Part shown: piece after piece, positions 44,667-58,187 of the stretch
Layout of the letters: every line of letters begins with the position of its first letter
Position numbering within the stretch: position 1 is the stretch's first letter
Source: Armillaria gallica
Lineage: Eukaryota > Basidiomycota > Agaricomycetes > Agaricales > Physalacriaceae
Assembly: GCA_037576215.1 (NCBI GenBank)
Contig: JBANDB010000003.1
Location: 3,596,001 to 3,660,000, forward strand
Reading direction: 5' to 3'
Length of the DNA: 64,000 nucleotides
The notes under the pieces: generated by a model
The model's database searches: none
Told to the model about the DNA's origin: nothing
Seen by the model: only the letters and a program-made list of their open reading frames with translations
Made by a program: the position numbers and the translations under genes

Positions 44667-47600
44667 ATGCCGACTGGCTCTTCAACTGCTCTTGTCTGGT
44701 GCCCATGCGCAAACTGCAAGCGCTACAACTTGAAACAAGATTCCCAAACTGCAGACAATCATCGGAAAGCTGAGCTTGAGAAGGAAAGGCAAGCACATTT
44801 TCGCCAGAAGAGACGAGGGAAAGAGTCGCATAGGTCGTTCTGGAGGTGAGTGATCATCTGTTGTCTCCAGGACCCGTTTCTGACTCTATTGCTTATCAGT
44901 ACGCATCTAACATCGTCACCGAGCGAAGGACCAGCAGCAAAGCCTCAAGCATCTCCTCCCACTCACCTAGAAGCCCAGGAGCGAGACCAGGACGTGTCTG
45001 ACTATTCTAATGGTGAATGGGACACGGAATGCGATGTTATGAATTCATTTGGTGACTATGAGCCTCACGAGTACAGTGAATACGACAATTCGGAGTCAGA
45101 AGATGATCATGACAATCTTGGAAACGACGACGAGGGCACTACCTCTGGTTCTGACAAAGACAGCGGTTCTGATAGCGATGAAGGAGAAAACATTGCTGAC
45201 GATCCATATTTCAGATCAAGGGCGACACTATTTGACCCCTCGCAGCCTGGCAATGCTTTTGTCGACGAACAAGATTTCGACTTTTGTGAACTGCCATGGG
45301 CATTCGATGACCATCCCTCCATACGACATGCGTATATACGCGTATTTTCAGCTGCTGCTTTCGACGGCATTACTCACAAGGCCGCCGCTTCAATGCTACA
45401 AGGTTACCGTATTCTTCTCGAGTCAGCGCAGCGTCAACTCCAAGCTTCTCACCCTACGGAATCGATTCCTGGGCTTGACAGATTTGCACAGACACTTCCT
45501 ACTGTGGAGAAACGACTCGGAGTATCGACCGGAGGATTTATCACGTATCTGTTTTGTTGCAGGTCATGCTGGGAGGTTCATTACGCCTCAGAACTTCCTA
45601 AGCTTTCATCTCCAGCTTGTAACAGGCCCGATTGTGATGGTGTACTGTATACAGTCAAGCGACTGTCAAATGGTGCTGAAAAGCGAACACCAGTACTGAC
45701 CGTTCCCTTTGTACCTCCCTCCAGGGCAATACGACGAATGTGCTTACAGCCTGGGAAGGTCGAGCAATGGCAACACTGGAGAGGTCCAGATGATGTGCCA
45801 ACACGACAGCCTGCAAACGCTATGCCAGCAGATGGATACGACGTGTTTGATGATCCCGACCGACCAATGAAAGACGTTATGGATGGTTGGGCATGGCGGG
45901 CCATACAGGCGGGCCTGGAAAGACGGCGCACTGGCAAGTGGGAGATCAATGATGTTGATGTCAACGAGATACACCAGCGATTCGTTGCTCTGCCCAATGG
46001 TCTCATTTTGCAGATGAACATTGATTGGTGTGTTAGCCGGTCCTTCCCTTGTCTTACTAGCTCTGATTTCACTATCTAAAAGGTTCCAAGCTGTCAAAGG
46101 TGGGTGTCATTCCACGGGCGCCTTATACATCACTATCTGCAACAACCCTCGATCAATTCGTTATCTCCGTGAGGAGACTATTCTTGCGCTTGTTCTACCT
46201 GGGCCCCATGAACCAACGCTTGATCAGCTCAACAACGTTCTTGTCCCGTTTGTTAACGACCTCAAGAAACTTTATCTCGGTATGTTTTGCTAACACTAAT
46301 ACAGTATCATTCTTTTGATTGATGGGATTACTAGGCCTTGTCTTTCCGGTCTATCAGAAGCCACAACCTTCGGTATTCCATGGACAGCTCGCTATGGATG
46401 TGTCCGATCTACCAGCTAGTCGAAAAATCAATGGACTCGGAAGCTATATGTCAATATCTTTTATGTGTGTGGACTGTCCAGCCACATTGTACAGTCTCAC
46501 GGACCCGGCATCATTCAATCCCCAAAGTGAAGTCTTGTTTTCCTGGGTATTCTTTTTCATTGATCCTGTCATCAGATTTTGAGGCTCGAGATCCTTGGCG
46601 ATACCTGAAGTATGCTTTCCTTGCACGTGGCGCTGATGCTGAAACGGCGGAGGAAATTTCACGCAGAAGGGGTATCAGATTTTCTGTGTTAGATGAACTC
46701 GCCAACTGGCTCCCTGGGATCTCATCAGTCATTGATTGGATGCATGCCATCTTTCTTTGTATGAGTTTAGCATCGCTCATTTTGTCTGCCAGTGCTAATC
46801 ATTCTCTCAGGCTTAGTCAAACATACAGTCAAAAATGTTCTTTATAACAACGGAATGTTCACAACAGAAAGCCTAGCTACGATGGATGCCTTTTTTGCTC
46901 GGCTGATCTGGCCACCTTCTGTAAGTCGTCTCCCACCAAAGGTAAATACTTGCAGGGACTCTACACTACCGTCATTTTGATTCTTATCTATAGATTTCTC
47001 GTGGTGCTGGATCAGTCAAAGCGGATCAATGGAAGACAATGATATCAGTATTTTTTGTGGCAGTTTTTGTTGCTTGGCAGGTAGACGGCGAGATACCAGA
47101 CTTTGACGCCCCGTTGCCCGCTGGAAACACAAATATTTCCAAGGCAAAGTCTCGTCATGAACGACTATTTTTACAACGCTGGCGGAGTCATATTCTCTCC
47201 AAAAATCCGACAACTCCAGAAGAGGAACTTCCAACAGCAGCAGATGCAATTATGGATCACTCGCTCATCAAACATTACGAGGCACTTCTTCAATTTACAG
47301 TTGCAATCCGGATTCTCTCTTCTCACGAAATTAGTCCCGCTGAGGTCAAGCGCGGATGTGGTGCGCTTCGGCGTGCTGTTCAATCCTGGACTTCGATGCG
47401 ATGCCTTCTCACACCTTACTTCCACATCTCCATGCACTTTGAGGCACAATTCCTCCGCTTCGGACCTTCCCCAGTATTCGGGACATATCCCTATGAACGA
47501 AACAATCGTACTCTGATCCGTTTCAACAAAAATGGGCACTCGGGCGGCGAATTAGAGTGCACCATGATGCGAAACTGGTGGAAAACAACGTTCATTCAAG

Positions 47601-48525
47601 ATCTGGTAAGATATTTGATCCGTTTTTACGCAAATACTTATCATGAAGGCACAGATCACAAACCTAGAGCGACTCCCCGGCCATGGACTCAAGAAGACCA
47701 AGAGTCTCTTCACCTACTGCATTCATATCTCAAGGGCGGTACTACTGAGCGGCGTGGAACTTTAGAGATGTATATTGATCGCATGGAAGCAGTAGAAAAT
47801 CCAGGTTTGATTTGCGCTGGCAATTGTACAGGCTGATACTGATTTGTCATTTGATAGATCACATTGACTTTCCTCGGACAAGCAAATTGATTGATCTCCG
47901 AGGAATCGGAAACAATCTTTACCGACTTGTCTTTCTTTTTCTACGTGAACTGTGGAAGCCATACTTCTGCCTGCAATACGATGTCAACATGACCACAGTC
48001 AATAGGCTGTCAGCATCTTTCGCTGGAATGGTCAAATCATTCACACATCTATGGATCGAAAAACGGCGCTATGGTTCCAGTACGGGCCTTCCGGGGACAA
48101 TCAGCACAATATGCATATATGGATAAACGTATCCCTGTTCAAATTAACTATCTGTTTCAGGTTAGCCAACAGGTCGAGGACGACACGTTTACAGCAAACC
48201 TTGCATTGGTGCGACGCTTCCAGACCGACCAGATCACAGCCGCATTGCAATTTCCCTGGTGTCTGTGGGCTGTTGATTTAGGTATCGCTGTATGGACAGC
48301 AGAACAGCTAGGACCATTGGAAGTCATTGAAGTGAAACAGCTAAGCGGGCATTTTGTGTTGGCACCAGTCATCGTTCGCAACCATGACATTTGGATCACC
48401 ATCACATATGAAAACGTGAGCTCAATCAAGTTATACTCGGGAAACTTGTCATATTGAAATTCTTGTAGGAGTCTCCCGAAGCAGATATTGATATGGACGA
48501 CGAACATATGGATGACGAAAATTAA
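44667..48525 (+). pseudogene. Tnp2-like transposase, frameshifted near its C-terminus
   Basis: Multi-exon transposase. The N-terminus has a CPCANC...H zinc-type motif, followed by an acidic region with Asp/Ser repeats and a CRSCW...CNRPDC cysteine cluster. The catalytic-like core is then readable: MNIDWFQAVKGG, STGALYITICNNPRSIRY, ALVLPGPHEPTLD, and MDVSDLPASRKINGLGSY followed by FMCVDCPATL. The later part includes YFLLREL-like LFLRELWKPYFCLQ and HLWIEKRRYGSSTG. There the frame breaks: one extra G in TACGGGCC at 48081-48088 shifts STG into a stop (TAA at about 48124). The alternative frame continues AFRGQSAQYAYMDKRIPV to ALVRRFQ, PWCLWAVDLGI and an acidic end at the TAA 48523-48525. No intron with correct phase explains the change. 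The upstream start may include a further exon near 44571. Confidence 0.75.
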
Positions 48526-51267
48526 GCATACAAGTCATCATGATCACTTTCTACCTCACGGCGGCCATCACCTTGAGGCTCTCCTTCCAGACCTTCTCTG
48601 TCTATCTCTTCGACGTCAGCTGTCTCTTGCTCTTCTGCCTGTTCTTCGCATCTTCGAATCCTTAATTCTGTGTCTTGCTCATCATGTGCTTGTAACCATG
48701 ATGGATCTAAAGCATCTCTTGGTATCTTCATATGCTCTGGTCGTCCCTGCTTGAACCTTGGCAGCTGCGTATCCTTCTGCAAACCAGGTTTACGAGGGTG
48801 TGGACCTGCCTTCCCTCGATTCTCTTTCTCCGCCACTTTCCTGTTTGCCATAACCACCACATCAAGCTTGTCAATATACGCTTGCAGCTATGCAAAACAG
48901 GAAATCAATGTCCAATCATCGATTACGTTAAACCTTCACTCACTACAACCCCTCGATATAATGGTGGACGTGATATCCATGGTCTTTTGGCACGCCGTGC
49001 TGGCACCGTGTTCTCCTCAGTGTCCGTATCTGTGTCGATTGCATCATCTAGATCAGACTCATCTGTCGACTGGTATGCTGGCGAATAGAAGAAGTCTAGC
49101 TCTGGTGAATCAGCGTCAAGTTTAGATCGGGCGTCACAGCGTTCAGCATGTTTCTGTATGGTTCATTCAATGACTTCCTTCGATTCAAGTTGATCATATA
49201 GCAACTTACCCGTAGCTTTCTTTGATACCGCCGGTTGCGCTGCAAATCCAGGTCCTGTAGCACCGGCCGGCGACCTTGTTCGGCATCCGAGGTCTCGCTG
49301 TCATCCTCCTCAGGTGGGTCCTTCTGACCTTTGTTGATCTTCCCTTTCCAGTATCTGAAGTTAGCCTCGATGCGCTCCAGGATCTCCTGATCGGTTTTCT
49401 TTTTCAGATACTTTTTCGACATATTTGTGTTGTAGACTGGGCCATTCGTCCTGGCAAACTTGATCGCCCACTGATGCCAACGCGAATTTCCAGCAAATGA
49501 CGACAGCCAATCAGGTCGAAGATAGACGATTTCCTCCTCATCATCATCAGTGACCCATCCTCCGCCAGGACAGCCTGGCTCAAGCTTCATGACATCCTTG
49601 CTGGTCGCCTTCAGTCCCAGTCCCATCGCCTTGAGCATGATTTGACGCATCCCAGTCTAGATGCGGAAGATGATCAGTCTAGACCGGCGGGGAGATTTAT
49701 TCGGCTTACGTTGAACACATTGTCTTGCATCTTCACTTTTGGTTTGTCTTCCTCGTCATTTTCGTTCCTCTCTCTAAAGCACTGCTTTTCTAGGCTTTCG
49801 AGTCGCTTATCCTGGTCTTGTAGCTCTTTTCCGATATACTGATGCTGTTCCTTGAGCGTAGCAACTTCCTCATCTCTCTGTTTCAGCTGCTGCCGCAACT
49901 CTGTAATCGACGCCATGGCTTGTTCGACAGTTCCTTCCAACTTAATGATCCTATCTGTCAGGATTTTGGGGATGCTTTGTAGAACTGGTGGTGGTGGTGG
50001 CAGCATGAGTCTCGGAGCATGGCCAGGAGTCGCTTCTCGTGAGTTGGTTGGTTTTGCTTCTCGTGTGACAGGCTTCGAGAAAAGGATGCTTTTCTAGGAG
50101 TACTGACCGGTAGAGGTGTCGATGAGCGTGAGGAAGTCCCGGATGCTGAGGTATTGAAGATGGATTTGTGAGCAGTAGTCGATGGACCTGCTGACGTGTT
50201 TCTAGGTGTATTTGGAATAAAGGGTGTCGATGTCCGTGAAGAAGACGATGATGAAGCACTGAACACAGATTTGCGAGCGGGTTCTTTGTTCCGATCCGCT
50301 GGCGCTTTCGTGGGAGGGGGGGCTTTTAGCTGCGTTTTATGTGATTTAGCTGATGGATCTGCAGGTGTGTGCGTTCTGCCATTGGAAAGCTGGATGTGGG
50401 TAAGCTGAGACTCAGCATGACGATCGTTATCCAAAGAACCAGAAGCAAATAGTCCCGATGACTGAGGAACCAGCTTCGTGTTCCGTGGCTTTGATGGTGT
50501 TATATTGTATGGTTGACTGGCAGCGGATTCTTCGTAAGTGATCGTTTCGATAAAAGTGGAGGTTAAATTCATTATAGCGGGATCGTCAGAGTCATGGAAA
50601 GGATTATCGTCAACATTAACAGGAGCCATCAGGTTTGATATGGATGAAGCAGAACGGGCGATGGGAATTTGGTATTGGGAAGCAGATTGGGCACGGAGAC
50701 TCGGATCAATATCTGGTGTCAAGGGTACATGTCGCGACAGTTGTGTGGGCTGTTCTTGGATGACGGTTGGTGTAAAATGTGTGTGATGGGCGTTGTATTC
50801 CTCTTCTGGTCCACTGATATCATAAGCATTAGGGTCAACGGCTTTTCTCCTGGATAGAAAAAGGTATGAGCGAGTCATCATGAAGTTTTACAGCAATCTA
50901 CTCACGTTGCAATGTTATCAGAGCGGGCCATGGACTCTTGCACGCTAAATGGAGGCACCCATTGCTCTGGAGCCTGAGCGTAAGGATCCAGAAATTGGAA
51001 GTCGGTGTTTGACGAAGCAGATTGAGTTACATTCTCCAGTGGAATCGGTGCAGTATCCGTCCTCGTACTCTTCGGCCTTTTTTTGACATTGTTCTCTGTA
51101 CTAGTTGCAGGTCTCTTGGTCGGTATGCGAGGCTTGACTTTTGAGTCGCTTGCTGGACGATTTTCACCTCCTGGGCTCCGAGCTTGTTGGCGTTGAGGGG
51201 GTTTTGCCACGGATCTCGCACGATTGCCTCTCCCGGTGTTTGTTGGTCGTGTGCCCAAGGGCGCCAT
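48522..51267 (-). CDS. Transposon-encoded coiled-coil accessory protein
   Basis: Begins MAPLGTRPTNTGRGNRARS (basic, Pro/Arg-rich). The next exon starts RKAVDPNAYDISGPEEEY and runs into a long Ser/Thr/Pro-rich part, followed by a proline run and a clear coiled coil (KLEGTVEQAMASITELRQQLKQRDEEVATLKEQ, in part). After an intron come a globular region (TGMRQIMLKAMGLG, PDWLSSFAGNSRWHQWAIKF, EILERIEANFRYWKGKI) and an acidic segment (DFFYSPAYQSTDESDLDD). The end is charged. Frames join by ordinary introns except near 50090-50190, where the splice is ambiguous. Proteins of this layout accompany transposases in Agaricomycete elements. Its role (DNA binding, complex assembly) is unknown. Confidence 0.6.
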
Positions 51268-51746
51268 TACATGGGTTTGTCTCAACCAAGACGGAGCACC
51301 GCCGCGTTACGCGTTGTCGTTGATGAACCAGGTACGTTTGTGGTGTGGTGGTGGTAGACTACACGTAGAGACGACGCGACACCCCATGCTATGTATTCGG
51401 TACTTCGAATTTAGAGTCTGTTCTGTCAATTGCTGGATTCGTACCCGAAATATTATCAGTGATATGAAATACGGCCTGTGCCTGATACAATATCGCCCCA
51501 ATATACCTTCATTAGGTCATATAACGGCCCAATATTTACCTGTCGGATTATTCTGCTATTATATGTAAACTACCGCCTGTTTTGAAGGGATAGTGTCTGG
51601 CGACTATTTCGCGCAAAGTCCGGTGTAAGCATTTTGAACTTTTTAACATTGTCATACTATTTAACTGTGGGTTTTTCGACTGCCTTTTTAACATGTGTTA
51701 TTAACGGTATTTAACATGGAACATTAACGTATGTTAGGAACAGGTC

Positions 51747-51765
51747 ACTTATTACCGAAACCCTA
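51747..51765 (-). repeat. Right terminal inverted repeat
   Basis: Reverse complement reads TAGGGTTTCGGTAATAAGT, matching the left end at 17 of 19 bases; the 8-bp duplication follows directly at 51766. Confidence 0.85.
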
Positions 51766-51773
51766 ATAAGGCG
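51766..51773. repeat. Target-site duplication, right copy
   Basis: ATAAGGCG, identical to 43886-43893. Confidence 0.85.
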
Positions 51774-52302
51774 CAATGCGTGTGGTTGATATTGCACTGA
51801 TATTGCGCCAATATTCGCGGCCCGGAATTAAAGTGGAAACATAACGAGAATTGGAAAGTGAATATAGTGCGCTTAAGTACCCCCACCAATCGCTGATTAA
51901 GATTCTTAGCAGTGGCGTATTCTCTTCGTCACGGTGGGAGTCGCGTCTTTCTATATAGAAAGAAAAGTTATGATTCCAGGGATATGCCAAACACGGAGGT
52001 CACCAATGAAATGACGTCCAATTGGCATGTACCCCGATTCCGTACCCCAGAACGCGACCGGTAAATCTGCGTTTCAATAGCCGAGTAAAAGCTATCGGGT
52101 TCACCTTGTTGCCTCTGACAGTCATCTGCAGTAAGGGTACGTCCTTAGGTCACCCTTTTCCCTCCTATACCTTACCTAGTCTCGTAAACCTGACTCAACG
52201 ATCCGTATGAAGAAAGTCGTTCAATGGATGTAGAAGCGAGAGATTACCCAGAATCATCCAAGATGATAAAACCCGTATAGAGAACCATATCGGGATTTCC
52301 AG
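51774..52302. other. Intergenic, no gene seen
   Basis: Right flank of the transposon, leading into the truncated ETF-QO relic. No exon for the missing N-terminal half of ETF-QO was found here. Confidence 0.45.
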
Positions 52303-53471
52303 ATGATGAAGCACCACCCTTACTTAAGGAAGCTTCTGACGGCGTTCGATTCATCGTTCACACCAACCCGTGTTGCATACGGAGCTCGCGTGTTGACGGA
52401 AGGAGGTCTGCAATCTATCCCCCTTCTTTATTTCCCCGGCGGTGCACTCATTGGTTGCTCCGCCGGGTTTGTTAACATCGCCAAGATTAAGGGTGTCCAT
52501 AATGCTATGAAGACAGGGATGCTTGGCGGCGAGGGTGCGTTCAATGCGCTTGGTATGTCCTGTTTCATATCTGTATTCCGGAAGTGTAACCGTCGTTTCA
52601 GAAACGGCGGAGGAAGATTCACCTACAGACCTTTCTTCGTATTCGCGCGCCTTCACCAAATCCTGGGTGTATGATGACTTGAATGAAGTTAGAAATATAC
52701 GACCATCATTTGCGACAAGTTTGGGAATGTGGGGCGGTGTGGCATATTCGGGTATCGATACGCTGCTATTGAAGGGCCGTACCCCTTGGACTTTCCGACA
52801 CACGAAGGAGGAGACACGAAAGGAATACATTGTAAGCAATATTAATATTCTTCATCAACGAACGGATCTTGGGCCTGATAGGATTACGTCCTTAGAACGC
52901 CACGCCGTCATTCGACTCTGTACATACGGAACCTGCATCCAAACACAAACCGATCAAATATCCTCCCTTTGAACCGCCGTTGTCGACCGATTTGATGACA
53001 AGTGTAATGTTGACTGCAACGAACCACGTTGAGGACCAGGTACCGCATCTGAGGGTCGCTACTATGAAGAGTTATATGTCGGTGAATACGCAGGGCTACT
53101 CGGTCGTGCCTGCCCCGCTGGAGTTTATGAATATGTCGATGATGAGGTAGGTTTGAGATTTTATCGGTGGCGAACGAAGCCTGATCGTTGTTATGCTTAG
53201 GCCTCTAAGATCTCAGAAAACGGAGAGGGTGCTAAAGGCAAGAAGCTTGTAATAAATGCTCAGGTGGGTGGTATCACGCTCCACTGCAATGTTGTATCTC
53301 ATATGCCGATGTAGAACTGCATTCATTGTAAGCTTTGCGACGTGAAGGTCCCTTCACAGGACATTACATGGACAGTCCCCGAAGGTGGAGGAGGTCCGAA
53401 ATACAGTGAGTCTCCTGAATTAATGGCATAACTGGGTTAGACTGACGCTTATCTTTCAAGCTGTTACATAA
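52303..53471 (+). pseudogene. CIR2: C-terminal half of ETF-ubiquinone oxidoreductase, truncated and frameshifted
   Basis: ETF-QO passes electrons from electron-transfer flavoprotein to ubiquinone in mitochondria. From an acceptor at 52301-52302 the sequence reads [44 protein letters not shown]. It continues through introns to [30 protein letters not shown] and NHVEDQ. Near 53060-53070 one base appears lost: PHLRV must change frame to reach GLLGRACPAGVYEYVDDE, and the unshifted frame ends at TAG. After two more introns come INAQ, the 4Fe-4S motif NCIHCKLCD and the ending GGGGPKYTVT. The FAD-binding N-terminal half is absent upstream. Truncation plus frameshift make a pseudogene, probably copied from an intact gene elsewhere. 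Confidence 0.82.
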
Positions 53472-53618
53472 ATGAATGTTCTTCGACTTGATAAAATAAG
53501 ACACGGACGACTCTTGCGTTATGGTTAGAACGGAGTTCAGGCAGAGCGGACGAGATCCATTAACACAAATGTAACAAACTTGTACGACATGGAACACGAG
53601 GGGATGGTCTATACATAC

Positions 53619-54602
<984 letters not shown>

Positions 54603-56892
54603 AGTGGTGGTTAAGGATCAAGCTCTTCAAGTCGCGTCGCGTCACAACTGTGACACCGTCTCGGCATTGGCCCTCGGTTTTTTTTCGGGTTTCTCACTCG
54701 TTCCGCTATCTCCACATTGGATGATAACTCCGATGATAACGAGGATCCATTCCGCCACCCTTGCGACGTTTTAGCAGAACCCCAGGGATCAGAATCACCA
54801 GCGACTGATACGATTGTTCTTGCTCTGCCTCTTGAGGCAGAATGTCCATCTCCTCACGGGCCACACGCTGTTGGGTTGAATTATGACAGGGTGGCTAAAT
54901 ATCTTCGAAGCGTCAACGTCGCGGAGCTATGGTACCTACAAAGGTCAATGAATGTCAACGCCACTGGATGCAAGATTCAGTCCGTCAGGCTGGATGATGA
55001 CTGGTGGAACCATACCTTCTGGCAAGGGCGATTGCATTCAAGAGATTTTGACGAATGATGCAGCGTGTTGTTTATACCCGAGGTAATTTGTGGGTCTTGA
55101 TTTGCGACTGACGGTAAGGGCTTTGGATAAATTGATAAGCAGGGAAGTACGACCGTCGAGACCGACAAGGGAATTGGTCGCATCGACCTGCGTATGCTTC
55201 GCCATTGAGTCGACGGTGACCTTGGACAAAGCCTCCGCTATGAACGAGTTCCAGCGCGGGATATGACGGTCTAGACGCGACAGATTGGGCACCTATAGGG
55301 TATTAGCCGTTTAACATCGACAATGACAGGCGCCAACCTTATCGCACACGGATCTCGCCCGATCTGATTAGATCACCTTTTGTACTTCCATGTTCTACGC
55401 GCAATAGAGTCGATTCCTATAATATTGCGCGACCTTCACTGTTCCCAAGATTGCTCGGGTTCCACGTTGATCAAGACTTGGCAGAGCACGGTGAGTGGGA
55501 CTTTTCGAAATGGATCCTTCGACAATTGATTCAGACTCTAAGAAATCTGTAAAACAAAAGAAGCTCGGAAAAAGGTTGATCACGAAATTAATCAAGACTT
55601 CGCCCTCTATGCTTTGCTTGAAATTGGCCACCTCGCTAGGTTACCGGTATTGGAATATGCCGCGGCGGCAAACTCGCAAGAACGATCGGGACCGTCTTAG
55701 GATACGCGCGTTGCGCGTTGTATATGGAATGCGACATAGTAGGCCATGTGTCAACACTTCCGGATCCTTAACGACGGCTTATTAGCTTCCGACCCTTGTC
55801 CCTGGTCTTGAAAGGCACCGCTCGGCCCCTCCACGAAATCCCTGGCAGTATCTCGTAAGGACAAGTATTTGTTTTGACGTCCGCCCTAATTCCAAAATCC
55901 CATCACGATATCAAGCATCCCTAGTCTATTCTTGGCACCAATTATATTCAGCCACTTAAATCTCTATTGACGTCGGGTTACCTTGTAAGCACTACTATTC
56001 AATTCTGGCTTGCCTGATTGTAAAAATTTTGCTACCATCTGTGATCCAGGTCGTGCTATAATTATACTGCTTCCCGAACAGAGTAGTGGTTGGAGCTCTG
56101 CTTATGGCCGAAATAATGTTTCCTTCCATCCCGGCCATTACACATTGCCCCTCTTTCCTTTTGGATTTTAATTCATTTCGACGGGACGCATGAAACGGTT
56201 ATTTAATGGAGGAGGTTTAACAGCGAGGATAGCATCAAATCCTTCAGACCTCACGGCCAGTCCACAAAGAGTTCACCGTCTCAGATTTCTACAAATGTGC
56301 GTGACCCTACCGAGCCTTTATAAGGAGCAGTAGATCACAAACTTACATCCTGCAGCCCCCAACTTCATCATGTGCTATCGCAAAATTGATTCAACAAGAT
56401 ACTCTTGTGGACACGACACCCCTCATAGCGATCAACAGGTATGTTAGAGTTCCACCATCGCCTTCATAATTTTCGAGTCTAGCCTATGACGTCCGCAGAT
56501 CGATTGCAACTCCGCGAGATGCAGGTACAGCTCGGCCCATCCGGTCAATAATCACGACTGCAAGAGTACTTGCAAGCAATGGTTCGGCATCCATTACTTC
56601 ATCCCACTTTCAGATTGGCTAATGACTGCCTGGACAGGCTGCGGCCCTCACAGAATGTGGTCACAAAGATGGTTCATTCACTCTGCCACCGTTGCTCACT
56701 AGCCGCTGCATAGTATATGGAGCTCACCAATACTTTGGTATTTTAAAGGGCATGCTGGGCCTGTGGTTTCGTTTTGCTTTTCGAAGAGAGGTTATTAATA
56801 GATTCGTATCTAATCTACGTACGTGGTCATCTAATCATCTGTCCCTATAAAAGAGGCAATAATTCGGAATAAATGCTGTCAACTCTTCAGTC
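54603..56892. other. Long stretch with possible coding relics only
   Basis: About 2.3 kb. A plus frame at 54717-55058 (113 codons) and a minus frame at 55038-55292 (with NLSRLDRHIPRWNSFIAEAL and VGLDGRTSLLINLSKAL) are protein-like but overlap little and match nothing I recognise. They may be relics from the same duplicated block as the thymidylate synthase copy. A basic frame at 55495-55785 is also unassigned. 55800-56890 shows no gene. Confidence 0.4.
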
Positions 56893-57228
56893 ATGAACAT
56901 CGGTGCAGATCTATCGTTGCCTCAACAAACCCGGTACCTGCGGACTCTCCCCGCCGTTCGCGAACGTTGTGGGCTTGTATTCGATCTCGCAAAGCAAGGG
57001 AAGCTTCAGTACCTTGATTGTCATGCCGACAAGGACGGAGTTATCACGGAGTTTTGTAACGGGATCATTGCGTTTATTAACGATGTTAAACGGCTAATAC
57101 CCCATAGGTGCCCGGCGGACGCTTTTGGCGAGACCGATAACCCAACGAGCATTGCCTTGAGCTCGACGCGTAGAGAGTCTATTTTCGGGGCATCCTTTGA
57201 CTCTTTCCACCATCTAAACTGCATGTAG
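56893..57228 (+). pseudogene. URC4: DUF1688 (URC4-like) N-terminal fragment
   Basis: The start of a DUF1688 protein, a family linked to uracil catabolism in yeasts: RYLRTLPAVRERCGLVFDLAKQ, LQYLDCHADKDGVITEFCNGII. The family similarity then fades (FINDVKRLIPHRCPADAFGE in place of the usual PPHGRWRH region) and the frame ends after 111 codons, whereas complete proteins exceed 400 residues. The downstream sequence does not restore it. A truncated relic. Confidence 0.65.
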
Positions 57229-57865
57229 CAGCCGACGCGGAGGGTGGCGAGACGAGCGTAGTGAGCGAGAAAGGCGGAGGTCCGCGGGGTCGCGGATAAA
57301 GATGGATGTGCCGGTGAGGGATATGGTGTGTATGTCCCTCACCGAGTCGAGGAAGGGGTCAGAGGCGTAGAGGATGTTGGTGAAGGAGGCGTGCTCGACG
57401 TTGGGCAGCTCGATCTGGACGCCGACGTGACCGCTGAGGGATACACGCCCTCGGCACACCCTCCAGTTTTCTCCTCGAGCTGACATAGACGTGTCTGAAT
57501 AGATGGGTGCGTGTTCCGGGTAAAAAGGAGCGGGAGACTTGGGCAAGCGACGAGGTCAGGCTTGTCGGGATGGTCGATGATTTCATCGACTGGTGCTATT
57601 CGGAATCCCAAGTGTTGAATCTGCTTTCCATATGTACTCGAACCTTACCTCAACGTTCACTCTGCAAAGGTCCCTATTTCCCAGACCGCCTACACAGACA
57701 CAGGATCTTGGCGTCCTCATCTTGTGCTGGGCGCTGTCACATTCGACATCGCCAAGCATTTGAACAAATATAAAAGGCGCTGAAATTACCTACTTTCTCC
57801 AGCTGTCTTTCGTTGCTACGCCCTCTCGCTGTCTCTACCCTCTCTGGCTAGCGACAACGACCACA
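57229..57865. other. Possible minus-strand coding relic, unassigned
   Basis: Overlapping minus frames at 57214-57546 and 57339-57611 contain runs such as GFRIAPVDEIIDHPDKPDL and HVGVQIELPNVEHASF that look coding but do not form a full gene and match no family I can name. Confidence 0.3.
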
Positions 57866-58061
57866 AGGACAAGGACTGATCAAGGAACAGACGGAGCAGC
57901 TCATCTGTGAGCTGTTCGAACACTAGTACTGCGACTCATGGGAGGATGAGGATGATGAGGATGATAAGTGCGATGGCAAGGATGGCGAGGACGTCGACCG
58001 ATTACAACAAGGATGGCAAGAAGTATTACGACCCTTCGTGCCGGAACCCCTGCTACTAAAG
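57866..58061 (+). pseudogene. Relic of the small secreted protein family, C-terminal exon
   Basis: The stretch reads QLICELFEH, a stop, CDSWEDEDDEDD, then in a shifted frame KKYYDPSC followed by a stop. This follows EFICALFEE...W-EEDCDDD...KKYYDASC of the intact gene at 59004-59753. In-frame stop and shift make it dead. No signal-peptide exon was found upstream. Confidence 0.6.
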
Positions 58062-58187
58062 GCAACGATGCTTTTCTCTTCCATCGAACATGGTGACTTT
58101 CGCATGTACAGTAGCTGAAATTCGACTTTGATGTGATGTCTTTCACTGTCCCACCTGAAAACATCGTACACCGGCTTGCATCTTACC

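Larger units (their letters stand above)
43894..51765. mobile_element. Tnp2-like class II DNA transposon, 7.87 kb
   Basis: Ends form terminal inverted repeats: left TAGGGTATCGTTAATAAGT and right (reverse complement) TAGGGTTTCGGTAATAAGT, 17 of 19 identical. An 8-bp duplication flanks the element. Sub-terminal regions (43900-44080 and 51620-51740) are rich in GTTAATAA/GTTAAC-like motifs, probably transposase-binding repeats. Inside are two convergent genes whose stops overlap near 48522-48525: a transposase on the plus strand and a coiled-coil accessory protein on the minus strand. The transposase belongs with Tnp2-like proteins of basidiomycetes. An 8-bp duplication is longer than the 2-3 bp typical of CACTA elements and closer to hAT or Zisupton/KDZ habits. 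Confidence 0.85.

Noticed and set aside
48522..48860. Independent small minus-strand gene
   Set aside because: It is the last exon of the transposon accessory protein, joined by introns to the frames upstream.
50090..50190. Frameshift in the transposon accessory gene
   Set aside because: The second frame opens exactly at a CCTAG acceptor, so an intron with a donor near GTCAGC around 50200 can explain the change; not claimed as a mutation.
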